DNA of 64,000 bases from Vibrio sp. RE86 (lineage in GTDB: Bacteria > Pseudomonadota > Gammaproteobacteria > Enterobacterales > Vibrionaceae): contig NZ_VTXI01000021.1 of assembly GCF_013114545.1 (NCBI RefSeq), positions 19,043 to 83,042 of the forward strand, written 5' to 3'. The notes beneath the pieces were generated by a model, which saw nothing but the letters and a program-made list of their open reading frames with translations, did no database searches and was not told the DNA's origin. A program made the position numbers and the translations under genes. The stretch's first letter is position 1; every line of letters begins with the position of its first letter. This document shows, piece after piece, positions 42,663 to 50,719 of the stretch.

Positions 42663-44693
42663 TTAAGCGCAAAACTTAATGTTTTCTAGTATTGCGTCAA
42701 ATGGCATTGGTTTGTAGAAATAATAGCCTTGTATTAGTTCAATCCCCTGCTCTGTGACGAATTCACACTCTTGTTCAGTTTCAACGCCTTCAACAACAAT
42801 GTCTGCTCCGGTTAATCGAACAAGTTCACTGGTCAACCTAAACATCTCTCTGCCATTTTTGTGCTTTAAGTTAAGCACTAATGAACGATCGATTTTGACT
42901 TTATCGTAATCGTACTTGCTCAAGTAGCCGATTGAGGAGTACCCAGCGCCAAAATCATCCAGTGCGATACCTATCCCCTTCTCTTTTAATGTCTGGAACA
43001 CAGCCCAAGTTGCCTGCTCATCTTGGATCAGAAGATCTTCAGTGATCTCCAACTCCACTTGATGAAAGTCGAGTGCACTTTGCTCAATCATCTTGATAAC
43101 GGTTTCAGTGAAGTTCGGTATCAAGAAGGTTTCTGTTGACACGTTTATGGAAACCTTAAACGACGGATTCTTTGCCAGCGGTGCAACTTCTGCCAGCGCT
43201 TGCTTGATAACCCAAAGGTCCACTTCTGAAGTCAGCCCAAGTTTGGCAAAACTCGCCAAAAAGGTGGGTGGCGTGATTGTTCCATCCTTACCCTTGTGGC
43301 GAATCAGCACTTCGAGCGAGTTAACACAACCATCTTTTGTGTTCACTTGCGGTTGGTAAAACAGAATGAATTCACCATTTTGCTGTAGCTGGCTAATGTG
43401 TCTTTGCGCCATCAAGTTACGGCTCATACTTGGCAGTAAACCAGTTTTACGGTTGCTTCCGACCTCCTCATAGTTAAAAAACTCGTCAGAAGAGCCCTTG
43501 CTGAACACAGCGTGACTACCCACAACTTTATCCATCTGCTTAAAGAAAGGTAGGTAGATAACAATGCCAACAATGATGATCATTAACTGCAATACCGCCC
43601 CGTTAATATCATTCCCGGTCGCTAAATAACCACTAAGCAAGCTTGGCGTCATCCAGCTAACAAACTCTGAAATAGGCGCGACAAATCCCCAGTACGTGGC
43701 GAAGTAGGCAATCATAATTGCCACTAACGGAGTGATTAGAAACGGTATCGCTAGCACTGGGTTAAAGATGACAGGCAAGCCAAACAATATCGGTTCGTTG
43801 ATATTGAAAATACTCAACACCAATGTTGCCCACGCCAACGTTCGATAGCCTTTGTTTTTCGTGAAAAAGAGCATGCAAAGCACTAGGCTTAATGTATTCC
43901 CTGCGCCACCAATCCCAGCATAAATATCGTAAAAATTACTCGATAAAATCGGCAATGATTCGCCCAGCTCTTTATGCAGCGTGAAACCCATTTGCGTTAA
44001 CTCATACAGTTCAGATTTGTATGGAGAAAACACAATATGGCCATTGATGCCGACTACCCATAATAGGTTTCGAACCAATTCATACCACAGCGCATCACTT
44101 AACGAATCAACACCAAGCTTAGGAACCAGCACATTGACACTGTTACAGGTTTCAAACCAGTTACCCATTACGCGGCCAATCGCTGCATAAGCGAAGACGA
44201 GTAGGATCGTCGAAAGAATCAGGTTAATCGATTGATCGACAACATTAGGTAGGTCACTGTCCATGAACACGCGTTTGCGACTTAAAAACCTGACTGACAA
44301 TGCCACCAGCAATGGGGTAATGATGGCTAACGGATAGTTGGCAGGAAGCACAGAGCCCACATGCAGTAATCCCCACTCGTTACTTACAATCACGTAGATC
44401 AGCAAGGATGGCGTAACAACAGTAGTGCGAGATAGTTTATGAATTCTCGCTAGAAACAACCCGTAGTAGGTGAGCAGCAGTAAAGGAAAAAGTTTCCACA
44501 CCAATGTACTAATGAACACCATGTACTCAGATGCAGATTGGAACTCGAGTAGCGCTAAAATATTGCCAATCAACATAGAAAATGCCGACAACAATGAGAC
44601 AGGCAAGAGCATCACAAAGACATTGCACAGTCCGTTTAGGTATAGGTTTTGAGATATTTTAATAAAAGTATGATTGATTGAATTGGTGTTCAT
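42663..44693 (-). CDS. PTS EIIC-EAL fusion, putative c-di-GMP phosphodiesterase
   Basis: About 676 residues from ATG 44693 (MNTNSINHTFIKISQN); a start at 44738 is also in frame but lies inside a hairpin. Residues ~1-395 form a membrane domain of the lactose/cellobiose EIIC type (LLPVSLLSAFSMLIGN, NFYDIYAGIGGAGNTLSL, NINEPILFGLPVIFNP). The final ~250 residues are an EAL domain with SLEVLIRH (EVL for EAL), INVSTETF, EITEDLL, DDFGAGYSS, KIDRSL, EGVETEQ and QGYYFYKP, so phosphodiesterase activity is likely. No EIIA or EIIB is attached or nearby. In EIIC the usual GIHG reads GING (GINGHIVF), losing the conserved His. It looks like a sugar-sensing receptor more than a transporter. Confidence 0.85.
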   Translation of the reverse strand: MNTNSINHTFIKISQNLYLNGLCNVFVMLLPVSLLSAFSMLIGNILALLEFQSASEYMVFISTLVWKLFPLLLLTYYGLFLARIHKLSRTTVVTPSLLIYVIVSNEWGLLHVGSVLPANYPLAIITPLLVALSVRFLSRKRVFMDSDLPNVVDQSINLILSTILLVFAYAAIGRVMGNWFETCNSVNVLVPKLGVDSLSDALWYELVRNLLWVVGINGHIVFSPYKSELYELTQMGFTLHKELGESLPILSSNFYDIYAGIGGAGNTLSLVLCMLFFTKNKGYRTLAWATLVLSIFNINEPILFGLPVIFNPVLAIPFLITPLVAIMIAYFATYWGFVAPISEFVSWMTPSLLSGYLATGNDINGAVLQLMIIIVGIVIYLPFFKQMDKVVGSHAVFSKGSSDEFFNYEEVGSNRKTGLLPSMSRNLMAQRHISQLQQNGEFILFYQPQVNTKDGCVNSLEVLIRHKGKDGTITPPTFLASFAKLGLTSEVDLWVIKQALAEVAPLAKNPSFKVSINVSTETFLIPNFTETVIKMIEQSALDFHQVELEITEDLLIQDEQATWAVFQTLKEKGIGIALDDFGAGYSSIGYLSKYDYDKVKIDRSLVLNLKHKNGREMFRLTSELVRLTGADIVVEGVETEQECEFVTEQGIELIQGYYFYKPMPFDAILENIKFCA

Positions 44694-44728
44694 TAAGGAA
44701 TCTGATAAGCCAACAGTTACGAAACCAA

Positions 44729-44744
44729 CGCGCAGCATTGCGCG
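44729..44744 (-). repeat. GC-rich hairpin upstream of EIIC-EAL gene
   Basis: CGCGCA-GCAT-TGCGCG, a perfect 6-bp stem. It encloses the alternative ATG (44738), which argues against that start or points to translational control. Confidence 0.45.
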
Positions 44745-44910
44745 CTACCCTAGCCAGTTTCATAGCAAATCCTTAATGAAATATTTGTATCCTATCGCTA
44801 TGTATGAGCTCAGCTATAATCGCTTGAACTCATATCGGCAAGACCGCGACCATACGCCAATTTAGACGCAGCATCTAATCAATCTTTTTGTTGGTGTCGA
44901 TAAGCATTAA

Positions 44911-45312
44911 CTATCGGTCGGCAGGATGATTCACACCGTCGTTTGTCACAACATCACCAAGGTCAAATGGGTTAACGCCTTCTAAACAGCCGACATTAAA
45001 TCCGTACTCGTCTGGGGCAGAACGTCGATGGTGATGGGTGTAAATACCACAGTTAGAACAGAAATAGTGCTTCGCTGTATTGGTATTGAATTGATAAAGC
45101 TTGAGTGAGGCCTCCCCTTTAACAATGCGGATTCCATCAAGTTTAACAGAGGCGACGATAGCGCCTTTACGACGACAGATAGAACAATCACAACGGCGTG
45201 GCTTTTGAATGCCATTGGGTAAGCTCAGCTCTAGCTCTAGCTCAACCTCCCCACAATGACATGTTGCTTTATGCTTGGGGAGTATTTGTGTTTTTCCGAC
45301 TAGTTTGATCAT
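44911..45312 (-). CDS. GFA-family zinc protein (glutathione-dependent formaldehyde-activating-like)
   Basis: 133 residues with the Mss4-like fold of the GFA family: zinc ligands CHCG (~18-21), CDCSICRRKGA (~40-50), and YFCSNCGIYTHH (~83-94). The founding member was described as speeding glutathione-formaldehyde adduct formation, but most relatives have no proven reaction. Length and cysteine pattern are normal for the family. It lies between the EIIC-EAL and MscS-like genes, on the same strand as both, with no evident functional link. Confidence 0.88.
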   Translation of the reverse strand: MIKLVGKTQILPKHKATCHCGEVELELELSLPNGIQKPRRCDCSICRRKGAIVASVKLDGIRIVKGEASLKLYQFNTNTAKHYFCSNCGIYTHHHRRSAPDEYGFNVGCLEGVNPFDLGDVVTNDGVNHPADR

Positions 45313-45338
45313 ATCGCTTCCTTGCGTGATTTCGTGTC

Positions 45339-46190
45339 CTATTCCGAGTCTTTATTCTCAGAAAATTTCTCTTCATACAGCGCCATAAAGTCGGAACGAA
45401 TTTCTTGTTCTAAATGGGTTGCCTTATCCGTTGGGCAAAACAGCATGAAATGCACAACCTGCTCACCGGTCGCCCCACTGGTGATGTGGATATGCGGCTC
45501 CGCACCCGGTAAATCGACACCAGCGTGTTTTTCTATCATGGCGTTGTAACGTTTTGCCACTTCATTAAAGTATCCTGTGTGCTCTTCAATCTTTTCAAGC
45601 ATGGTTGGAACAAGCGGATAAAGATTGACAAACTTAGGCACAATCACCGAAAAGTCATGATAGACGTAACGCTTCATGAAGTTGAGGTTCTTTACTGGGT
45701 AAGTAAAAAACATGCTGTTAGGCAGCGTGGCGGTTTTTCCTGTGAAGTGATACTGACCATGGTAAAGGTCAATCTCTTGAATCACCGTGGCCATCATATT
45801 GTGTTCAATCACTTCGCCGCAGATCTTTCCTACTTCAATCCAGTCACCAATGCGAAAAGAACGAGAGCTTGCTCGCTGTATTGAACCCGTAAAACAGAGA
45901 ATGATCTCTTTGGATGCCACAACAATCGCAACCGCAATCGCCGTTACTGAGAGCGCAAACTCGTTAACTTCTGATTTCCAAAGGATGAACAGCACAATGA
46001 CCAACAAGGCAAAGCTGCCATTTTTGGTACGTGACATCCAACTTCGTTGCTCTTCGGAGACAAATGCGACGTCACCGCGAATCATCGAAAGAACAATTCG
46101 ACGGACAAGATAGATCACGAAGATGATCAATACCGTGAATAGTAATTTATGAGTTAGAAGAAAATCGATAACTGCTTGTGCTTTCTCCAC
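45339..46190 (-). CDS. MscS-like mechanosensitive channel family protein
   Basis: 283 residues from GTG 46190 with AGGAG upstream. Three hydrophobic helices (~15-35, ~55-70, ~75-105) are followed by the MscS soluble domain, SFRIGDWIEVGKICGEVIEH and LPNSMFFTYPVKNLNF. The pore helix reads VTAIAVAIVVASKEIILC and is less glycine-rich than in classical MscS, so gating may differ. The C-terminal region is acidic. Likely an inner-membrane channel opening under tension or with another stimulus; exact properties unknown. It lies 48 bases downstream of the terminator of the surface operon and is probably separate. Confidence 0.82.
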   Translation of the reverse strand: MEKAQAVIDFLLTHKLLFTVLIIFVIYLVRRIVLSMIRGDVAFVSEEQRSWMSRTKNGSFALLVIVLFILWKSEVNEFALSVTAIAVAIVVASKEIILCFTGSIQRASSRSFRIGDWIEVGKICGEVIEHNMMATVIQEIDLYHGQYHFTGKTATLPNSMFFTYPVKNLNFMKRYVYHDFSVIVPKFVNLYPLVPTMLEKIEEHTGYFNEVAKRYNAMIEKHAGVDLPGAEPHIHITSGATGEQVVHFMLFCPTDKATHLEQEIRSDFMALYEEKFSENKDSE

Positions 46191-46213
46191 GCTCTGCTCC
46201 TGCTAGCTTATGG

Positions 46214-46239
46214 AAAAGGGGCTTTATGCGGCCCCTTTT
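46214..46239. terminator. Terminator ending the surface-protein operon
   Basis: AAAAGGGGC-TTTATGCG-GCCCCTTTT, a 9-bp stem with A and T runs on both sides, just past the OmpA-like gene stop. Confidence 0.85.
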
Positions 46240-46242
46240 GTT

Positions 46243-47157
46243 TTAATTAATTTTATGAGTCTCCTGAGGAAGCTCTCCTTCCTTGAAGACAATGAATGCC
46301 CGCCTATTCAGAGCGTTAGCACTAAGCCCTTGCTCTTGAGTAATGGGGTTAAGTTCACCGAATGACTTAACTTCCCATACAAATTGGCTCGGGTCTAGTT
46401 TGGTCTGCAAATATTGCTGGACTGATTCCGCTCGTTTTTGAGCGAGGGCTTCATTATAGCTGAGTGAACCTTGATAGTCGGTGTGACCTGCGATTAGAAC
46501 GCGACCATTTAGACCCGCTAGATTGTCAGCGAACTCATCAAGCGACGCATAATCTTGCTGCTTCAGCTCAGACTTATCGAAATCAAAGTGTGATGTCATA
46601 GCCATATACACTTTACGCTCAGGTTTAGGCGGTTCACAGAACGGGTTCTCTTCTTGTGTTTGAGTCTGTTCAAATAAGACGTACGCTCTTCGATTTTCTG
46701 CATTGGCTTGTTTACTCTTACCTTCAACAGCTGGTCGAGATTCACCATAATACTTCACTTCCCAATCGTATCGAGATGCATCTAGCTTTGTCTGCATATA
46801 GGCTTTTACCGCTTCAGCGCGGCGCAGAGCGAGCTTCACGTTGTAGTCATCACTCCCTTGATAATCGGTATGACCCACTATCGCGACTTGACCATGTAGC
46901 TTTTTAATACTGCTTATCAAGTTGTCGATGTTAGCCTTATCTTCATCTTTAAGCTCTGACTTATCGAATTCAAAATGAGATGCCACTGCGATTTTAATAT
47001 CTCGTTCTGGAACAATGCATTCACGGATCAGGAACTTTTCAACATTTGGGTCACCGAACTTATCGATGTTTTCTTTGCTAACGTACGTGTCGGTTGCACA
47101 AGCGGCTAACCCAGTAACCAGAGCAATTAAAGTCAGGGATTTCACAAGGTAATTCAT
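46243..47157 (-). CDS. Lipoprotein with two tandem OmpA-like peptidoglycan-binding domains
   Basis: 304 residues. Lipoprotein signal LIALVTGLAAC, then two copies of an OmpA-C-like domain (~55-165 and ~185-295). Each copy has SHFEFDKSEL or SHFDFDKSEL, a VxIxGHTDYQGSxxYN segment with the diaminopimelate-contacting Asp, and NRRA(Y/F) near its end with the conserved Arg. One such domain normally tethers an outer-membrane protein to peptidoglycan; two in a row suggest a stronger or bivalent tether. It starts nine bases after the barrel-protein stop (AAAGGA before ATG) and is the last gene of the three-gene operon. Confidence 0.88.
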   Translation of the reverse strand: MNYLVKSLTLIALVTGLAACATDTYVSKENIDKFGDPNVEKFLIRECIVPERDIKIAVASHFEFDKSELKDEDKANIDNLISSIKKLHGQVAIVGHTDYQGSDDYNVKLALRRAEAVKAYMQTKLDASRYDWEVKYYGESRPAVEGKSKQANAENRRAYVLFEQTQTQEENPFCEPPKPERKVYMAMTSHFDFDKSELKQQDYASLDEFADNLAGLNGRVLIAGHTDYQGSLSYNEALAQKRAESVQQYLQTKLDPSQFVWEVKSFGELNPITQEQGLSANALNRRAFIVFKEGELPQETHKIN

Positions 47158-47166
47158 ATCGATCCT

Positions 47167-50100
47167 TTAAATTTTGCCGACTATATTGATGAAGACACCA
47201 CTCGCGTCATAGTCATCATCGTTCGCTAAGTTGCTGTCAAAGCCAGAGAAATTGTAACCAACGCCTACTTTAAAGTTATCAGACAGGTGTTTATTAACTG
47301 ACAGTAGCGCGCCATGCTCGAGTTCATTATTAAGAGTGTCCGTTTTCCAGTGATACTCACCTGTGACATCCCACTCTTTGATGACATGATAGGACGCACT
47401 GACCCCATACAAGTTGATATTGCTCTCGACCGTTTCTAGGTTGCCTGATGCACGTTCAAAAACTTCTGTTTTATCTTTGTGGGCATATTTTGCGCCCACA
47501 TCCACTTTCGCATTCACTGAGTAAATGCCCTCAACCTCAATAATGTGAGACTCTTCATCGGTATAGTCCACATCACGATCGAGATTGTCTTTATCAGCGA
47601 TATAAGTGTAGCGACTGAGCAAGTTCAGCCTGTCGTTGTAAATTGGTCGATATGCTACGCCGCCTGTCGCTTCAACAAAACGAGCCAAGGTTTCATCGGT
47701 ATCTTTGCTGACTGACTTCGAGTAGTTGAACTTGCCAAACAAGGTATACTCTTCCGTTAAGTTTTGTATATAACGGTTCGTCGTGACAAATTGATCAATC
47801 CTACGACGGTTTTCATCGACATTTTCGTTGCCCTTATCCACTCGGTACTCCACCTTGTGTTTTAGGTTCACGTCGTCAATATCAATATTGGCTGTAAATG
47901 TGACCGCTTTACGCTCCGTCACTTCTAATTTTGAAGGATCAATTTCATTGCGTTTTTCAATCTCACCTTGCTGATAGCCAATGCCAAAATCGACATCGTC
48001 ACTCATGTCGTAGCCAAAGCCGAACGAGTCAATTCTTCCTTTGCCGTTGTTCTCATCAACAAATTGGTTTTCTTGATAAAAATCGACGTTCGACGTTAAA
48101 TCGGCTCTTTGACCGACGATGATATTGTTCTCACCTTCATAGTTATCGTCTGTGTAAGTGGTGTACGCATTATAGTTATCTGTGATGTCGTAACTCGCCG
48201 TTGCTTCAGTCGCATCACCGCGATCACCCGTGGTGTACTCGGCTCCTAACGTTAAGTCTTCAAGCACCCGAAACTCAGTACCAACCGAGACACTGTCGTT
48301 GTCGTCGTATTGCTCAGTTTGATCAACGGTTGTTTGGCCTTTTACATAGACACTATTGTCAGTATCCCAAATATAATCAGCTCGTAGACCGGCTAGTGTA
48401 CCTTTTCCTTTTTCGTTTTCACGGTTAAGCTCATCAACCTGCTTACCCGCAGCAGACACCTTAATATGTTCCGTTAACTTAAACTGCGCTTCTAACTCGG
48501 CTTGTTGCGTGTCGGTCTCTTTCGTGCCGTCTAGCTCGGTCTCTTCAATGGAGGTATAGCGAGTAGCAAAGCTCAATCGATCCGTCGCTTGCAGTCGCAG
48601 TTCAGTACCATAGGATAGTTGCTCTAAATCATCACTTTGACTCGCATAGCTGTAGCCCGCGTCTTTCTCTTTGTACCAAGCTTTGATGTCGTTACCCACC
48701 ACACCAAATATATTCGGCGCAAGGTCATACAAGTTTGCAACACCTTTGACTTGTACTAGGTCACCGCTTCGTTCGTCCAGATCAGCTCCGATTGGCGTAA
48801 ACGTTAAACCACCATCGAATGAGACAAAGTTTGAATCTGTTTGGCGACCTTCACTTTGAGCAAACTCCGCTTTTAAATACGTCCCTTCTGTCGCTCTAAG
48901 GGTCAAATCTGTCCCGTAAGATTCATAGTCCTGCCCATCACGCTCTTCTGTCGAATAATTCGCTCCGACACCAATGTAGTCATTAGCCCAGCCTTTAACT
49001 CGACCGCCATAGGTAAGTGAGTCTTTGATTTCAGAGCCTTGCGGTACGTACTCGTAATCGACTGCCAGATAGTTTTCGTAACCGTCGGTCGGCGTGTCAT
49101 CAATCACACTACCAAAACTGTCTGAGATGATATTGCTGAGCGGTCTCGTTAAGATGATTCGACCTTGGTAAGGGTCAATTTCATAGTCACGACCAGACTG
49201 AAGTGGCACTTCTTTTTCTGAAATCCCTGAGTCTTTGTTCACGACTTTGACGTAGACTTTGTCACTGCCCGGAACCACTTCACCATGACGCAAGAAATAG
49301 AGCGAACCGCCGGTTCCTAGGAATTCATCATGGGCGAATGCCGAATCAGCGGAAGCAGCAAAACCGACGACATTAAGTCGATCGTCACCAAACTTAGTCG
49401 TTGAGCGAGTTCGATAGTCGCCTTTAAAGCCATATAAGCTTCGGTTGTAGTCGTTATTATCGGTCCCGGTTAAGCCTGTATTGTAATTGCCCCACAACAC
49501 TCGCGACTTATCGTACTCGACATCTAAATACACTTTACCTTTGGTATTGACCACTTTATGGATGTTCGCGTCATCACCATAGTCGCCGTAATAAAGCTCA
49601 TCGTCATCTTCTAGAATATCGAAAACGTCTGAATCTTCAGCGGCAAAAGGGTGTTTAAAGATGTCTTTAATCTGTCCATCTTTACTGTCAAAGTGAGTGG
49701 TAACGCGTAACTTATCGCCAAATTTTCCTTGGCCAAAATAGGCAATCCTACCTTGGTTATAAACATCATCTTGGTATTGATCATTCACACCGAGTGCACC
49801 GGTATCCCCCGTCACACGGTTCTTACCAATGTACATATCCGCTAAACCCGCTTGTGCGTAATAGGTATCCGGAATGCGGACATAAAGTTGATAGCGTCGC
49901 TCATCGCCATTATCAAAAATCACTTTGGTCGGAAACATATAGGCATCAGCAGGCAAGAATTGTTCGGCGTATAGCTCCCCATCCTCGATGTCGAACTCAT
50001 CCTCTCCAATGACGACTTTATCTACCCCTTTCAGCCCCGTACCAATGAACTTAACGAGCCCTGAATCGGTTGGAATGTTATGCCTCATTAGCTGAGCGCG

Positions 50101-50715
50101 CCCAAAGCTCGCTGAGAGATCGTCTTCGCTGTCATTACGGTCGAGTTCGACCTCAGAATCGGCTTTAACAAGATCAATGACGCCAATGGTCGTCATATCC
50201 ATATTACCGTCTTTGTCCCAAGCTTTTAGCCTGAACTGCAACTGCTGACCTGATGAGAAAGAGTATTCAACGTCCGTTGTTCCATCCCAACTAATGTCTA
50301 TATCGTTGGCAACTTCAGTACCTTCCAACACTTTTAGAGGCTGCGAAAGACTTCTGTCTTCACCACGGTAGATCTCTACCTGATAGCGAGTTAAGTAATA
50401 GCTGTAGTTTGAGCTGAGAGTAAAATTGACACTGTCGGCGAGTTTTCCCTCTTGCACTTCAAGCTCATCACCAACACTAACATCAAGCACCGGCTCAAAA
50501 CGCGTAATATCGCGGCTTGCCCAAATAGCGCCCTCTTCTAAATAGATTCGAGAGCTATCCTCTTGGTTGTGCAATTCAACTTCGATCCCTGTCGTATCCG
50601 TATCGAGTTTTTCCAGCTGACTAGTATCTTTCGCCGTAGCCATGATAGGAATCGCCGCAATGATGCAAAGTGCAAGCGTACTCTTTTTTAATCTTTTCAT
50701 CGTTTGTTCGCTCAT
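47167..50715 (-). CDS. Large outer-membrane beta-barrel protein of surface operon
   Basis: About 1182 residues from ATG 50715, chosen because AGGAG lies seven bases before it and its start is four bases after the giant gene's stop; a later ATG at 50700 is possible. Signal peptide STLALCIIAAIPIMATAKD. The N-terminal ~270 residues are Ig-like or soluble beta; then segments of the form VPLQSGRDYEIDPYQGRIIL lead to a long C-terminal region of alternating amphipathic strands rich in Tyr, Asp and Lys, ending VFINIVGKI, consistent with an outer-membrane barrel. No TonB box or plug is evident. It probably anchors or exports the giant repeat protein; this is inference from the operon. Confidence 0.8.
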   Translation of the reverse strand: MSEQTMKRLKKSTLALCIIAAIPIMATAKDTSQLEKLDTDTTGIEVELHNQEDSSRIYLEEGAIWASRDITRFEPVLDVSVGDELEVQEGKLADSVNFTLSSNYSYYLTRYQVEIYRGEDRSLSQPLKVLEGTEVANDIDISWDGTTDVEYSFSSGQQLQFRLKAWDKDGNMDMTTIGVIDLVKADSEVELDRNDSEDDLSASFGRAQLMRHNIPTDSGLVKFIGTGLKGVDKVVIGEDEFDIEDGELYAEQFLPADAYMFPTKVIFDNGDERRYQLYVRIPDTYYAQAGLADMYIGKNRVTGDTGALGVNDQYQDDVYNQGRIAYFGQGKFGDKLRVTTHFDSKDGQIKDIFKHPFAAEDSDVFDILEDDDELYYGDYGDDANIHKVVNTKGKVYLDVEYDKSRVLWGNYNTGLTGTDNNDYNRSLYGFKGDYRTRSTTKFGDDRLNVVGFAASADSAFAHDEFLGTGGSLYFLRHGEVVPGSDKVYVKVVNKDSGISEKEVPLQSGRDYEIDPYQGRIILTRPLSNIISDSFGSVIDDTPTDGYENYLAVDYEYVPQGSEIKDSLTYGGRVKGWANDYIGVGANYSTEERDGQDYESYGTDLTLRATEGTYLKAEFAQSEGRQTDSNFVSFDGGLTFTPIGADLDERSGDLVQVKGVANLYDLAPNIFGVVGNDIKAWYKEKDAGYSYASQSDDLEQLSYGTELRLQATDRLSFATRYTSIEETELDGTKETDTQQAELEAQFKLTEHIKVSAAGKQVDELNRENEKGKGTLAGLRADYIWDTDNSVYVKGQTTVDQTEQYDDNDSVSVGTEFRVLEDLTLGAEYTTGDRGDATEATASYDITDNYNAYTTYTDDNYEGENNIIVGQRADLTSNVDFYQENQFVDENNGKGRIDSFGFGYDMSDDVDFGIGYQQGEIEKRNEIDPSKLEVTERKAVTFTANIDIDDVNLKHKVEYRVDKGNENVDENRRRIDQFVTTNRYIQNLTEEYTLFGKFNYSKSVSKDTDETLARFVEATGGVAYRPIYNDRLNLLSRYTYIADKDNLDRDVDYTDEESHIIEVEGIYSVNAKVDVGAKYAHKDKTEVFERASGNLETVESNINLYGVSASYHVIKEWDVTGEYHWKTDTLNNELEHGALLSVNKHLSDNFKVGVGYNFSGFDSNLANDDDYDASGVFINIVGKI

Positions 50716-50719
50716 CACA

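Noticed and set aside
42663..44693. A complete sugar PTS operon
   Set aside because: No EIIA, EIIB or hydrolase gene adjoins the EIIC-EAL gene.
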